A stretch of DNA of 64,000 bases. It comes from Portibacter lacus. Its GTDB lineage: Bacteria; Bacteroidota; Bacteroidia; Chitinophagales; Saprospiraceae. The first letter of the stretch is position 1; every line of letters begins with the position of its first letter. The DNA is taken from contig NZ_JAJNKA010000013.1 of assembly GCF_021533215.1 (NCBI RefSeq), forward strand, positions 62,001-126,000, in the 5' to 3' direction. The translations under genes were made by a program, and so were the position numbers. The notes under the pieces were generated by a model. It was given only the letters and a program-made list of their open reading frames with translations. It made no database searches and was not told the origin of the DNA. This document shows, in pieces, positions 44,401-53,608 of the stretch.

Positions 44401-45965
44401 GTGTGGAAATAGCAATAGAGGGTGGAGGAACAGTGATGGATATTTGTGCTGGCGATGGGATATCTGATGAGTTTGCAGTGAATGTGGTCGGAACACCTGG
44501 CATGGATTTTCAATGGATTATTACCGATTCTGAATTAAATATTCTTGGACTTCCAGATGGACCTACTTTTGATCTTGAAGGTGCGGGTGAAGGTCAATGT
44601 TTACTTTGGTATTTATCATACAATGGTACTATAGAAGGACTAGAAGTAGGAATGAATGCAGCGGATTTAATAGGTTGCTCTGCACTTTCCAATTCAATAA
44701 CCATCAATAGAAGTGGGATAGAAGCATCAACAATTGCTACTGTTGCGGGATCGACTGCTTTTACCATTTGCGCTGGAGATGGCATTTCAGATCTTATTAC
44801 TGCAGTTGTCAATGGCGGATTGGGTGATTCCAGTGGCTGGGTAATAACAGATACATCAGGATTGATATTAGGATTGCCAGAGGGACCAAGTTTTGACTTA
44901 GAAGATGCAGGAGCAGGTATATGTCAAATTTGGAATTATCACTACAACGATGAATTAGATGGATTAGTGATGGGCGGAAATGTAAAGGATTTAATAGGAT
45001 GTGTTGCTTTTTCTAATCCAATAACGATTACTAGAGACGGAGTCGAAGGAGCAAGTATTTCATTGGATGGAAATATTACGGAAATGGATATTTGCGTAGG
45101 TGATGGAAACGCTGATATGATTATGCCTCTTGTTTCAGGTGGTATAGGCAGTAAAACAGCGTGGATAATTACAGATGCAGATACAAATATTATAGCACTA
45201 CCTTTTGCGCCACCATTTGACCTAGAAGGTGCAGGAGAAGGCACTTGTTTGATCTGGCAATTATCTTATAATGGAAGCATATTTGGAATTGACCTAGATG
45301 AAAAAGCTTACAACATCGATGGTTGTACTGCATTATCTAATCCAATTATCATCAATAGAAAAGCAGTAGATGGTGGAATATTAACTTTAGAAAATGGAGA
45401 AAATGAAATTACAATTTGTGCTGGTGACGGTCAGTCAGATGCATTTAATGTGAGTATCGATAGCATTGCTGGCGATAGCAGTGGATGGATTATCACGGAT
45501 CAAGACTTGAATATTCTTGGTTTGCCAGCAGCTCCACCTTTCGATTTAGAAGGCGCAGGAGTCGGAGTTTGTTTAATATGGCATGTTTCTTACAACGGTG
45601 AAATATCTGGTGCAGTTGTCGATTCGAATGCGATGAATATTGCAGGATGTTATTCCCTTTCAAACCCAATCACCGTTACAAGAGTGGATAACGGAGATTT
45701 GTGTACTTCTGGTTTATTGACAGAAAATGATGTTGATATTTTTCCTAATCCATCTAGATCTATCATTAATGTAACATTGAAAAAGCATCTTTCAGATGAT
45801 CTTCAAGCAGATATTTTCGATGCTTACGGAAGAAAAGTGGTTGCGAATCGAAATATGACTGATGATGGTATGGAGGTCAATATTGAGTCATTAGATGTTG
45901 GTGTGTACTACCTTAAAATAATAGCTAATAAAGAATCGGTAATCAAGGAATTTATAAAAATATAA
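41412..45965 (+). CDS. Large secreted repeat protein with T9SS type A sorting domain
   Basis: 1517 residues. Signal peptide (MTKQLLLTLFSTLFLFTTQV, cleavage near LAS-EN), then about 13 tandem repeats of about 108 residues, then a T9SS C-terminal domain (DVDIFPNPSRSIINVTLKKH, ending SVIKEFIKI). Each repeat carries ICAGDGxxDxF, WVITDxDLNILxLPxxPTFDLEGAG, CLxWxxxYNG and CxxLSNxITVxRxG. Two paired cysteines per unit probably form a disulfide. The repeat family is not one I can name; a secreted adhesin or surface-layer role is inference. Two units at 43071-43440 and 43719-44088 are nearly identical in DNA, 648 bp (two units) apart. It is monocistronic and ends with a terminator. Confidence 0.9.
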   Translation: MTKQLLLTLFSTLFLFTTQVLASENYVGGIISLMDGSTATRTCVGDGIADPIMVMLMDAEGPKSTFVVTDTAGIILAIQTSNTFDFEGAGAGTCLIWHMGYKDIVGAFKVGMNKDDVQGWLDFSNAITITREPIAASSISSDDRTTIEICIDGIPDPFTVQYTQGIGKYHKWIITDEDLNILALTNSNTFDLEGAGVGTCLIWRLNYNQIFGNIVGLNAADLGGCFMLSNPITVVRQKAESSEIALADGSTEMSICAGDGVSDEFTPVLTGGEGEFNQWVITDSDKNILGLPDGPTFDLEGAGPGVCLLWNLNYNGQLPSLTAGSNLEDVIGCAALSNAITINRNGVSGGVVSLESGGTELSICAGDGIPDPFTVLVEGVEGSQKKWVITDTDLNILGLPEGPTFDLEGAGAGTCLVWCLSYNGTITGAEVGMNVGDIEGCYGVSNAITVTRSGVQASTIELVSGGVELSICAGDGNLDLFTVNSENGEGENRDWVITDTDQNILALPNGPTFNLEEAGSGVCLLWEVNYNGVLSGLTVGENVGNFEGCFVLSNPITVTRNGVSASAIAIQGGATEIDICAGDGISDAFNTTLEKGEGENGIWVITDSDLNILAFPESSTFDLEGAGGGTCLIWYVSYNGDLEGAEVGGSANDITGCFALSNAITVNRSGVEASAIALEDGEIEFSICAGDGVADPFTVTSSEGIGESSAWVITDSDLNILGLPEGPTFDLEGAGSGVCLLWQVNYNGTLTGAVVGENAGDLSGCFVLSNPITVTRNGVSASAIAIEGGATEIDICAGDGISDAFNTTLEKGEGENGIWVITDDALNILAFPESSTFDLEGAGGGTCLIWYVSYNGDLEGAEVGGSANDITGCFALSNAITVNRSGVEASAIAIEGGGTEIAICAGDGISDLFTAEVSGGVGEFSAWVITDADLNILALPEGPGFDLDGAGEGTCLLWNVNYNGTIRGLEVGANAADLSGCFVLSNQITVERSGVEGVEIAIEGGGTVMDICAGDGISDEFAVNVVGTPGMDFQWIITDSELNILGLPDGPTFDLEGAGEGQCLLWYLSYNGTIEGLEVGMNAADLIGCSALSNSITINRSGIEASTIATVAGSTAFTICAGDGISDLITAVVNGGLGDSSGWVITDTSGLILGLPEGPSFDLEDAGAGICQIWNYHYNDELDGLVMGGNVKDLIGCVAFSNPITITRDGVEGASISLDGNITEMDICVGDGNADMIMPLVSGGIGSKTAWIITDADTNIIALPFAPPFDLEGAGEGTCLIWQLSYNGSIFGIDLDEKAYNIDGCTALSNPIIINRKAVDGGILTLENGENEITICAGDGQSDAFNVSIDSIAGDSSGWIITDQDLNILGLPAAPPFDLEGAGVGVCLIWHVSYNGEISGAVVDSNAMNIAGCYSLSNPITVTRVDNGDLCTSGLLTENDVDIFPNPSRSIINVTLKKHLSDDLQADIFDAYGRKVVANRNMTDDGMEVNIESLDVGVYYLKIIANKESVIKEFIKI
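43071..43440 (+). repeat. Near-identical repeat block 1 in the T9SS repeat gene
   Basis: These 370 bp match 43719-44088 almost base for base and differ at only scattered positions. The offset is exactly 648 bp, i.e. two repeat units of 108 codons, in frame. The other units are much more diverged. Confidence 0.9.
43719..44088 (+). repeat. Near-identical repeat block 2 in the T9SS repeat gene
   Basis: Partner of 43071-43440. Visible differences include a codon change in the ITD-SDLNI/DALNI segment and Q-to-E in the IAIQGG/IAIEGG segment. The pattern points to recent duplication or gene conversion inside the ORF. Confidence 0.9.
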
Positions 45966-45989
45966 AAAACATAAAACACGAAGTATTAG

Positions 45990-46023
45990 AAAGCATTGAT
46001 CACTTATCCGGTCAATGCTTTTT
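45990..46023 (+). terminator. Intrinsic terminator after the T9SS repeat gene
   Basis: Stem AAAGCATTGA/TCAATGCTTT with a 12-nt loop and a T-run, 25 bp after the stop. Confidence 0.82.
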
Positions 46024-46107
46024 AATTTTAACGTGATTCATAGGCAGAATCTAAGTCAGGTTTCTATAATCTTTCTTATTTTGTCAATTCTATAAACCAA
46101 TCTAGAT

Positions 46108-48549
46108 ATGAAAAACAGACTACTTAACGTATTGCTCATTACTTTTCTATTAGGCGGAATCTTTACTCCAGCATCCGCTCAATTCTTCAAAAAGAAGAAG
46201 AAGGAAGAGCCCAAAGAGCAGAAGAAAGAGAAAGAAAAATCAAAATTTAAGAAGTACAAAGACATTATCACAGAGAAAGCTATTTCAAGTGACGGTCTTT
46301 TCAGTGTGCACCAAGTGGAAGACAAATATTACTACGAAATTCCATTTGACAAGCTAGAAAAGGATATGCTTTGGGTAAGTCGAATTTCTAAAATTCCGAA
46401 TGGAGTAGGAGGTGGATATGTCAATGCTGGTTCTAAGACCAATGAACAATTAGTCAGATGGACGAGGGTAAATGACGCGATTCACTTGAAGTCGATTTCT
46501 TATAATAGTGTGGCGAATGATACCTTGCCTATTTATATTTCTGTAAAAGCTAATAACTACGAACCAGTAATTGCTGCATTTAAGATAGAAGGATTTAATG
46601 AAGACAGCACGAAAGCACTGATAGAAGTCAATAATTTATTCCTAAGCGATGTGAGGGCGATTACAGGACTTTCAGAACGAATTAGAAAACAGTATAAAGT
46701 AAAAAGCTTAGACAGCAAGAGGAGTTTTATCAGCAGAATGTCGGCTTATCCAGAAAATGTAGAAGTGAGACATGATATGACTTTTTCTGCATCAGAACCT
46801 CCATCGAATGCACGAACAGGAACCATCTCATTGCAAATGAGCCAGTCGATGTACCTCCTTCCGGAAGAGCCTATGATTCCTAGATTGTATGACCGAAGAG
46901 TGGGATGGTTTACGATAAGTCAAGTGGACTATGGTTCAGAAGCATTGAAAGCGGATGAAAAAACCTATATCAGAAAGTGGAAGTTGATACCGAAGGACAT
47001 TGAAGCATATAAGCGTGGGGAATTAGTAGAACCAGTGAAGCCGATCGTTTATTATTTAGATCCAGCAACACCGAAGAAGTGGCGTCCATACTTTAAACAA
47101 GGAATCGAAGACTGGCAAGTGGCTTTCGAGGCAGCTGGTTTTAAAAATGCCATCATTGCTAAAGACGCTCCTACGCCAGAAGAAGATCCAGATTGGAGTC
47201 CTGAGGATGCTCGTTATTCAACAGTAAGATACGTTGCGACGACTACCAGAAATGCGATGGGACCTAGTGTTTCAGATCCGCGATCTGGAGAAATAATAGA
47301 AAGTGATATTGTATGGTACCATAACCACTTAAGATCATATAGAAATAGATATTTAATAGAAACAGGAGCTGCTAATCCACTAGCAAGAACGCTGAATACG
47401 CCAGAAGCTGAAATAGGAGAAATGATGCGGATGGTGATTTCGCATGAGATCGGTCATGCTTTAGGTTTGCCACATAATATGAAAGCATCCTATGCTTATC
47501 CGACAGATTCGTTAAGATCGGCAAGTTTTACCCAGAAATGGGGGCTTGCTTCCACATTGATGGATTATACGAGATATAACTATGTAGCACAACCTGGAGA
47601 TGAGGGTGTGCGATGGGTAAGAATGCTTGGGCCTTATGATTCTTATGCTATCAACTGGGGATATCGATATATTCCGGATGTGAAGATTCCTGAGGATGAG
47701 AAAGCGACATTGACAAAGTGGATAGTTGAGAAAGAAGGAGATCCGATGTATTTATTCGGTGGTTCTAATTCCTTCGATCCGAGTTCACAAACAGAAAGTG
47801 TCGGTGATGATCCGATTAAGGCAAGTACCTATGGACTTTCCAATTTGAAAATTGTAGCTGAAAATTTATTAGAATGGACTTCACCGGAAGATAAAGATTA
47901 TGCTGACTTGGAGGAATTGTACGGAGAATTAATAGGTGTTTGGTCGAGGTATTGTGGGCATGTCATTACCAATGTTGGAGGAGTCTATGAGTTGAGAAAA
48001 ACAACCAAGCAGGAAGGGATTTCATATGAGCATACTGCAGCCTTAGAGCAGAAGAAATCTATTGCTTTTCTGAACGAGCATGTATTCTCAACACCTACTT
48101 GGTTATTACAAGATGAAATATTAAGAAACATAGAACCATCTGGATCTACGGATAGAATTAAATCATTGCAATCCCGATTGCTCGGACGATTGCTGACGAC
48201 TAGTAGACTGGAAAGAATGATCGATAATGAAGCATTGAATGGTGAGGACGCATATGAGTTAGTTGAAATGATGGCAGAAGTAAGAAATGGGATATGGGCA
48301 GAAGTAAAAGCAGGAGGGAATATAGATCCTTATCGAAGGAATCTTCAGCGGAGTCATGTCATGAGATTAGGATCGCTTTTAGAAGCTGATATGAAGGATA
48401 GGACGGATATTAGTGCGGTGACGCGAGCTGAGCTGGTAGCGATACTAAATCTTGCGCAATCGAATGCAAGTAGATATTCAGCTGGAATCGAGCGTTATCA
48501 TCTAGAGGATATTAGTGCTTTGGTTTCGGAGATATTGGAGAAGGAATAG
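46108..48549 (+). CDS. Secreted zinc metalloprotease, DUF5117/DUF5118/DUF4953 type
   Basis: 813 residues with signal peptide (MKNRLLNVLLITFLLGGIFT, cleavage near ASA-QF), then a very Lys/Glu-rich linker (KKKKKEEPKEQKKEKEKSKF). A DUF5118 segment (YKDIITEKAISSDGLFSVHQ) and DUF5117 (YEPVIAAFKIEGFNEDSTKA and MTFSASEPP) follow. The catalytic region contains HEIGHALGLPH at 446-456, a HExxHxxGxxH zinc site (His446, Glu447, His450, His456), and TLMDYTRYNYVAQPGDEG after it, containing the Met-turn (M). The C-terminal part is helical (LRNIEPSGSTDRIKSLQSRL). These are Bacteroidota periplasmic or cell-surface proteases of unknown substrate. Confidence 0.9.
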   Translation: MKNRLLNVLLITFLLGGIFTPASAQFFKKKKKEEPKEQKKEKEKSKFKKYKDIITEKAISSDGLFSVHQVEDKYYYEIPFDKLEKDMLWVSRISKIPNGVGGGYVNAGSKTNEQLVRWTRVNDAIHLKSISYNSVANDTLPIYISVKANNYEPVIAAFKIEGFNEDSTKALIEVNNLFLSDVRAITGLSERIRKQYKVKSLDSKRSFISRMSAYPENVEVRHDMTFSASEPPSNARTGTISLQMSQSMYLLPEEPMIPRLYDRRVGWFTISQVDYGSEALKADEKTYIRKWKLIPKDIEAYKRGELVEPVKPIVYYLDPATPKKWRPYFKQGIEDWQVAFEAAGFKNAIIAKDAPTPEEDPDWSPEDARYSTVRYVATTTRNAMGPSVSDPRSGEIIESDIVWYHNHLRSYRNRYLIETGAANPLARTLNTPEAEIGEMMRMVISHEIGHALGLPHNMKASYAYPTDSLRSASFTQKWGLASTLMDYTRYNYVAQPGDEGVRWVRMLGPYDSYAINWGYRYIPDVKIPEDEKATLTKWIVEKEGDPMYLFGGSNSFDPSSQTESVGDDPIKASTYGLSNLKIVAENLLEWTSPEDKDYADLEELYGELIGVWSRYCGHVITNVGGVYELRKTTKQEGISYEHTAALEQKKSIAFLNEHVFSTPTWLLQDEILRNIEPSGSTDRIKSLQSRLLGRLLTTSRLERMIDNEALNGEDAYELVEMMAEVRNGIWAEVKAGGNIDPYRRNLQRSHVMRLGSLLEADMKDRTDISAVTRAELVAILNLAQSNASRYSAGIERYHLEDISALVSEILEKE

Positions 48550-48902
48550 AGCTGATGGTATTGATGTGACGCTTATTTGATGAATGTGAAAAAGAGGAAT
48601 TAGATCACCGAGCGGGAGGAACGAGGGATCGTTGAGCTATTGCAGGACTATGATTGTGTATCTGGAGGAGTTAATTAACGCTGATAGGCCTTCGCTATTT
48701 CATAGCCTCACTGAATGTGAGAAAAAGGAATTAGATCACCGAGCTGGAGGAACGAGGGATCGTTGAGCTATTGCAGGACTATGATCGTGTATTGTGAGGA
48801 GGCAATTAACTCTGATACGCCTCTCAATTTCATAGCCTCACTAGATGTGAGACCATGAAGCTCGGCTTTTAATTTCATAAAACAACATATAATTCGGTGA
48901 GG
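48550..48902. other. Gene-free region with tandem 131-bp repeat
   Basis: No ORF is supported. The region between the protease gene and rluF is filled by the direct repeat at 48581-48854 described separately, and then about 45 bp to the rluF stop. Confidence 0.6.
48581..48854. repeat. Intergenic tandem repeat, about 131 bp period, 2+ copies
   Basis: Copies start at 48581 (TGAATGTGAAAAAGAGG), 48712 (TGAATGTGAGAAAAAGG) and a partial third at 48842 (TAGATGTGAGACC). Copies 1 and 2 share, for example, ATTAGATCACCGAGC and GGAACGAGGGATCGTTGAGC. At the junctions CTCACTGAATGTGAG and CTCACTAGATGTGAG form short hairpins. The sequence is unrelated to the RAYT-linked repeats at 60.5-62.6 kb. Nature unknown. 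Confidence 0.75.
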
Positions 48903-49667
48903 TTAAAATCGTTTCTTTTTCTTCCTCCTATCCTTTGATGCCTCCTCCGTTTTTGATGATGAATTACTTAACTCAATTAGCTGACTTAATTCTTTTTCCG
49001 TGAGGTTTCTCCATGCACCTATTTCCATGTTACCCAAACTCACATTCATTATTCTAGTTCGCTTCAGTTTCGAAACTTTGTAATCAAGAAACTCACACAT
49101 CCTTCGAATCTGTCGATTAAGTCCTTGAGTCAACACAATCCGAAAAGTGTTATCATTGATTTGCTCTACTTTACACTTCTTTGTAACAGTCCCTAAAATT
49201 GGAATACCATCACCCATCTTTCTTATGAAAGCCGGAGTAATAGGCTTATTTACAGATACGATATATTCCTTGTCGTGATTGTTCCCAGCCCTTAAGATCT
49301 TATTGACAATATCACCGTCATTCGTTAAGAAAATTAGTCCTTGTGATGGTTTGTCAAGTCTTCCTATCGGAAAGAGTCTTTGCTTGTGCTTAATCTGACT
49401 GATGATATTCTTCTTTTCAGATAAGTCAGTAGTACATACAATTCCTACAGGTTTGTTGTAAGCGATAAATACTTTTTTAGGATTGCTTTTGATATAAGCT
49501 CCATCGACGATTACCTGATCACCCTCCTGAACTCTGTTGCCTTTTTTAGCTGGTTCTCCGTTCAGCAATACTCGGCCTTGTTCTATCAGGCGGTCTGCTT
49601 CTCTTCGAGAACAATACCCAGTAGAACTTATGTATTTATTGATTGAGATAGAAGCGTCATCTGCCAT
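48903..49667 (-). CDS. rluF: 23S rRNA pseudouridine synthase RluF-type
   Basis: 254 residues. An N-terminal S4 RNA-binding domain ([20 protein letters not shown] with [16 protein letters not shown]) is followed by the catalytic pseudouridine synthase domain. In it [20 protein letters not shown] contains the catalytic Asp, and the domain ends [20 protein letters not shown]. Order and the [19 protein letters not shown] start match RluF, which modifies U2604 in 23S rRNA. The C-terminal tail is a basic [10 protein letters not shown]. It lies 2 bp downstream of purC on the same strand, so the two are co-transcribed. Confidence 0.85.
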   Translation of the reverse strand: MADDASISINKYISSTGYCSRREADRLIEQGRVLLNGEPAKKGNRVQEGDQVIVDGAYIKSNPKKVFIAYNKPVGIVCTTDLSEKKNIISQIKHKQRLFPIGRLDKPSQGLIFLTNDGDIVNKILRAGNNHDKEYIVSVNKPITPAFIRKMGDGIPILGTVTKKCKVEQINDNTFRIVLTQGLNRQIRRMCEFLDYKVSKLKRTRIMNVSLGNMEIGAWRNLTEKELSQLIELSNSSSKTEEASKDRRKKKKRF

Positions 49668-49669
49668 AA

Positions 49670-50602
49670 TTATATTGAGTCTTTGATGGCCTTTTCTATA
49701 TCTGAGAGCAGGTTGTTATTTGATTCTTTAATAAATGTTTTACCAGTAATTTGCTGGTATAAGTCAATGTATCTTTCCGAAACTTCCTGAACAAAATCAT
49801 CAGGCATCACCGGCATTTGTTGGCCTTCAAGACCTTGGAAACCATTTTCCATTAGCCATTCTCTGACAAATTCTTTAGATAATTGTTTTTGCTTTTCTCC
49901 TTTCTTCTGACGTTCGTGATATCCTTCTTTGATATAATATCTCGAACTATCAGGTGTATGGATTTCATCCATTAAAAGGATTTGCCCATTGTATATTCCG
50001 AATTCATATTTAGTATCTACTAGAATGAGTCCTTGTTCATCTGCCATAATTGATCCTAGGGTAAACAAGTCTCTCGTATATTTGCATAGCAATTCCCAAG
50101 TTCCTTCATCTACGATTCCTTTTGCTAGGATCTCATCTGCCGAAATATCCTCATCGTGCCCTTCTTCTGCTTTGGTTGCTGGAGTAATGATTGGTTCTGC
50201 AAATTTATCGCCTTCTCTTAATCCTTCAGGCATAATGACTCCACAGATCATTCTTCGTCCTCCACTGTATATTCTTGCTGCATGACCAGCCATGTAACCG
50301 CGAATAACCATTTCTAGCATAATCGGCTTACATGCTTTCCCGATAGCCACATTAGGGTGGGGTGTAGCTTCTAGCCAATTCGGTACAATATGTTTCGTAG
50401 CTTCTAGAAAATGTGCTGCAATCTGATTAAGCACTTGACCTTTATAAGGAATTGGTTTAGGGAGTATATGGTCAAAGGCAGAAATTCTGTCCGTTACCAC
50501 CATTGCAATTTTATCTGGAAATGTATAAACTTCTCGCACCTTTCCTCGGTAGAAAGATTTTTGATTCTCAAACTTAAAATTAGTATTTCCGACCGTATTC
50601 AT
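49670..50602 (-). CDS. purC: Phosphoribosylaminoimidazolesuccinocarboxamide (SAICAR) synthase
   Basis: The ATG at 50602 is chosen (310 residues) because [20 protein letters not shown] starts the SAICAR synthetase domain. A longer frame to 50659 adds 19 non-conserved residues. Signature stretches: [79 protein letters not shown] and [20 protein letters not shown]. The enzyme joins CAIR and aspartate with ATP in purine synthesis. It forms a two-gene unit with rluF. Confidence 0.93.
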   Translation of the reverse strand: MNTVGNTNFKFENQKSFYRGKVREVYTFPDKIAMVVTDRISAFDHILPKPIPYKGQVLNQIAAHFLEATKHIVPNWLEATPHPNVAIGKACKPIMLEMVIRGYMAGHAARIYSGGRRMICGVIMPEGLREGDKFAEPIITPATKAEEGHDEDISADEILAKGIVDEGTWELLCKYTRDLFTLGSIMADEQGLILVDTKYEFGIYNGQILLMDEIHTPDSSRYYIKEGYHERQKKGEKQKQLSKEFVREWLMENGFQGLEGQQMPVMPDDFVQEVSERYIDLYQQITGKTFIKESNNNLLSDIEKAIKDSI

Positions 50603-51132
50603 ACCCTTGTTTTTAGTCAATGCAAAAGTAAAATTAATATACCAAAGACTTCTTTTCAAATGCCTTTTTATTTCAATATCGTTTTTCAGACAGGCAAATC
50701 CAGAAAATTTTAATCAGATAGGATCAGAAAAATCAAATCGGCTACGTATCCTGCTAAAGTTTTAAGTGCTCCTGATTGGATAAATTATAAAAATCGGCAT
50801 AAGATTGTACTTTGTGAGGAGTGTTCTAAATGAATCCTAAAAGTTATAATCAAATAAATAAAAATTGATAAATGAGTAATATCTCCGAAACCAACCGTCC
50901 TGTGGTTAAGCGATATCAGAATCAATTTATTGAATTGAATTTACACCGAGGAGAATCCTATACTTGGAAACCGTAAGTCAGTAGAAACATTAGAACTACT
51001 TTTTGGTAGATGCTTCCATTGATAATAGTAGAAATTTTAGCGTTGCAATGAGTGATCGAGACCGAGGGGTTTTATTGTTTGTTCTTAACTTGAGGGTGAA
51101 AATGTCCGAAAGTTAGGTCAAGACCATTTGCA
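50603..51132. other. Intergenic region with one short ORF
   Basis: About 530 bp between purC and the FAD oxidoreductase, both on the minus strand. A 34-codon plus-strand ORF (50872-50976, MSNISETNRPVVKRYQNQFI start) has an A-rich start context but no support as a real gene. Elsewhere nothing is recognised. Confidence 0.4.
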
Positions 51133-52806
51133 CTACTTCTCTAACACCTGACCTCTTTCCTCCAGTATAGTTTTTAATTGATCGTATGGAACATCTTGAA
51201 CAGGAACATCTAGATCAATGGCTAACGCTGCCGCCACCGTTGCCGATTGTGCAAGTAGCATAAAGACAGGCTCCATTCTTATTGAACCAAAAGCAATATG
51301 ACTTGCAGAAACACAAACTGGAACAAGTAAATTCCTACATTCTTCCTTTTTAGGTATTAAAGACCCATATGATATCTGGTAAGGTCCCTTTGTATTCACA
51401 CCTATATCTCCTTCGTTTTGTACGAAGCCATCTGCTTTTACATATCGTTGCACATTATGAGAATCCATGGTGTAAGAACCCATGCCGATAGACTTTGTAG
51501 TTGGTCTTTTCTTGAGCAATTCATTTTCAGTCATGACGTAGTCACCGATCATTCTTCGGGCTTCCCTCACGTATATTTGATGCGACCAGTTTCCATTGTC
51601 TATAAATTCATCCTTGGCAAGACCCCAATTGCGCATTTCCGTTTGAATTTCAGCAGGAACTCTTGGGTCATTCGCGACAAACCAATAAAGCCCTTTTTGG
51701 TATTCTTCATGCTCTTTGATAATTTCCCTTCTGCGTTCGTAAGATGCGTCAGGATAGTCGTAATTCATGCCAATGTTATCGCTACTTAAAGGACCATGAT
51801 TATTAGTGTCCGTTTTATGATTAGGCATAACATCGAACTTTTCAAACCAATCATCACGGCCTGTTGCAAAAGATCTAGCTAAAAGTTCGTAATTCATTGG
51901 ATCGTAACTTTCTGGTTTTGGAAAAGGAATTCTATTGGATGGATGATTCGTTAAGCAAGAACGAAAGCAGTAGGCTTGAATTTTATGATCTCCACTTCCT
52001 TTTTCTCCAGGATGTTCTCCAGATACTCTTGGTAGCAGTCCACTGGATGGATCTCCAGGGATGACATAGGGTGAAATATCGGATTTGAACCAATGCTTAT
52101 GATGCAACACGCCTGTCTGCACTCCGTTCCATTCTTCTCCATAGACATCAGAAGCTTCTCTTCCGACATGATAACTCACTCCTGCAGATGCCATGAGGTC
52201 TCCTTCGTATGTTGCGTCAATATATACCTTCCCATGATATTGCTGACCGTCTAATGTTGTGATGGAAATAATTTTACCATTGTCCATAATGACACCCTTT
52301 TCTCGATCTAGCCATTGTTCTTTATCGACTCGAATATCAAATTCATCAAGGAATCCTTCGAAAATATTTTCTGCAACATGCGGTTCAAATATCCACATGG
52401 TTCTGCTCTCACCGTCCATATCGCGGCTTCCTTGCCCCTTGGTTCCATATTCTCCTCTCTTTTGCCAATTCCAAGCCCCATCTGTATTGTAATGGAGATA
52501 TACCCGATGATAAAATTCTCTCGCCAATCCACCAATAACACTTTTGTTTCCAGTATCCGTCCATCCAAGTCCTCCAGAAGTCAACCCTCCGAGGTGCTTA
52601 TCTGGTGAAACGACAATAACAGACTTGCCTGATTTTTTAGCTTCTACAGCTGCGATGATAGCCGCTGAAGTTCCACCATAAATGATGATGTCAGCGGTGT
52701 TTTCTTGTACTGGAACACTCTTATCCAATTGCGCATGAGCTGGGTATAGATATAAAATTGCTAAGACGATTAGCAAGATTGATTTATGGAGCTTTGAAAT
52801 TAACAT
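51133..52806 (-). CDS. Exported FAD-dependent oxidoreductase (family often annotated xanthan lyase-like)
   Basis: 557 residues. A signal peptide (MLISKLHKSILLIVLAILYL, cleavage near AHA-QL) is followed by an FAD-binding Rossmann start: ADIIIYGGTSAAIIAAVEAK, then VIVVSPDKHLGGLTSGGLGW. Further family marks are GLAREFYHRVY, FEPHVAENIFEGFLDEF, YIDATYEGDLMASAGVSYHV, GREASDVYGEEWNGV, IYVREARRMIGDYVMTE and RMEPVFMLLAQSATVAAALA. The product is a periplasmic oxidoreductase of the FAD_oxidored family. In Bacteroidota these occur in glycan loci, but the substrate is not established. It stands alone here. Confidence 0.86.
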   Translation of the reverse strand: MLISKLHKSILLIVLAILYLYPAHAQLDKSVPVQENTADIIIYGGTSAAIIAAVEAKKSGKSVIVVSPDKHLGGLTSGGLGWTDTGNKSVIGGLAREFYHRVYLHYNTDGAWNWQKRGEYGTKGQGSRDMDGESRTMWIFEPHVAENIFEGFLDEFDIRVDKEQWLDREKGVIMDNGKIISITTLDGQQYHGKVYIDATYEGDLMASAGVSYHVGREASDVYGEEWNGVQTGVLHHKHWFKSDISPYVIPGDPSSGLLPRVSGEHPGEKGSGDHKIQAYCFRSCLTNHPSNRIPFPKPESYDPMNYELLARSFATGRDDWFEKFDVMPNHKTDTNNHGPLSSDNIGMNYDYPDASYERRREIIKEHEEYQKGLYWFVANDPRVPAEIQTEMRNWGLAKDEFIDNGNWSHQIYVREARRMIGDYVMTENELLKKRPTTKSIGMGSYTMDSHNVQRYVKADGFVQNEGDIGVNTKGPYQISYGSLIPKKEECRNLLVPVCVSASHIAFGSIRMEPVFMLLAQSATVAAALAIDLDVPVQDVPYDQLKTILEERGQVLEK

Positions 52807-53029
52807 CGTTATTCTATTATAAAATTTACTAGTGGTTAATGTTTCGAATTCAATATAGAAAAAATAGGATTAGATTTGGGTTTTATGAAATGATAAATGC
52901 AAGAAGAGTATAACTATGATTGAGCGATAAAGATATTCTTACAAGTGAAAATGGACTTGCTAGTTCTTGATTTATTTAAATTTAGAAAGTTGGGATTTTA
53001 CAGATGTATTGACTCAAACCTCCTAAAAA

Positions 53030-53061
53030 TAAAAAAGTGATCATCCATCTGAATGATCACT
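53030..53061 (-). terminator. Intrinsic terminator after the 53090-53524 gene
   Basis: A 9-bp perfect stem (AGTGATCAT/ATGATCACT) followed by a T-run on the minus strand, 29 bp beyond the stop. Confidence 0.8.
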
Positions 53062-53089
53062 CTAATTATATATTTTCTTAGAAAATTAA

Positions 53090-53524
53090 CTACAAATTTC
53101 GTAGCATATTTCTATCAACGATTATGTCTTTTAATTCTTTAAGCGCTGCATATTCTACAGGCAACACTTTCTTAAAGGCTTCTTTCATCGCAAAATAAGT
53201 TCCTTTCTCAGAGTCTGGAAGGATTTCTTTTACTTTTGATTTTACCAACTTAATATCATGTTTGATCATTCCTCTGATCGATGGGATATCATGCCAGTCA
53301 CCTTCTATTGCATAGGCTCTAGATACATTTCCGAATTCATCCTCGAAAGGATCTAGCTCGATAATATGTTCTGGGTCAACATTCAACTTTTGGCTGATTA
53401 AATCGCCTTGAGGGATATTCCAAACATCAGGATCGTTTTCTAAATTTGAATTGACTAGAAATATCTCTAATCCTTTCTCATGGCAACGATATATTATAAA
53501 TCTTACTTGATCAAGTGTACTCAT
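53090..53524 (-). CDS. Nudix-like protein lacking a clear Nudix box
   Basis: 144 residues. FIIYRCHEKGLEIFLVNSNL followed by DVWNIPQGDL resembles the beta-strand and WxIPxG start of Nudix hydrolases. However, the GX5EX7REUXEEXGU box is not visible, so either the enzyme is catalytically altered or the resemblance is superficial. No signal peptide. It is on the same strand as the hypothetical and rpoD upstream. Its own terminator follows. Confidence 0.55.
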   Translation of the reverse strand: MSTLDQVRFIIYRCHEKGLEIFLVNSNLENDPDVWNIPQGDLISQKLNVDPEHIIELDPFEDEFGNVSRAYAIEGDWHDIPSIRGMIKHDIKLVKSKVKEILPDSEKGTYFAMKEAFKKVLPVEYAALKELKDIIVDRNMLRNL

Positions 53525-53608
53525 ATTGTTTATATAAACCTCATTCGGCTCGAAATGTTGTAATTTTACTTACACAAGAAAAGGAAATTTATTAAATCCA
53601 CCCAATAA

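Noticed and set aside
49989-50713. Plus-strand ORFs opposite purC
   Set aside because: They are antisense shadows of purC, with no signal or family.
50872-50976. 34-codon ORF as a gene
   Set aside because: Open frame with an A-rich start, but no recognised homologue, terminator or operon context. Left as a note in the intergenic entry.
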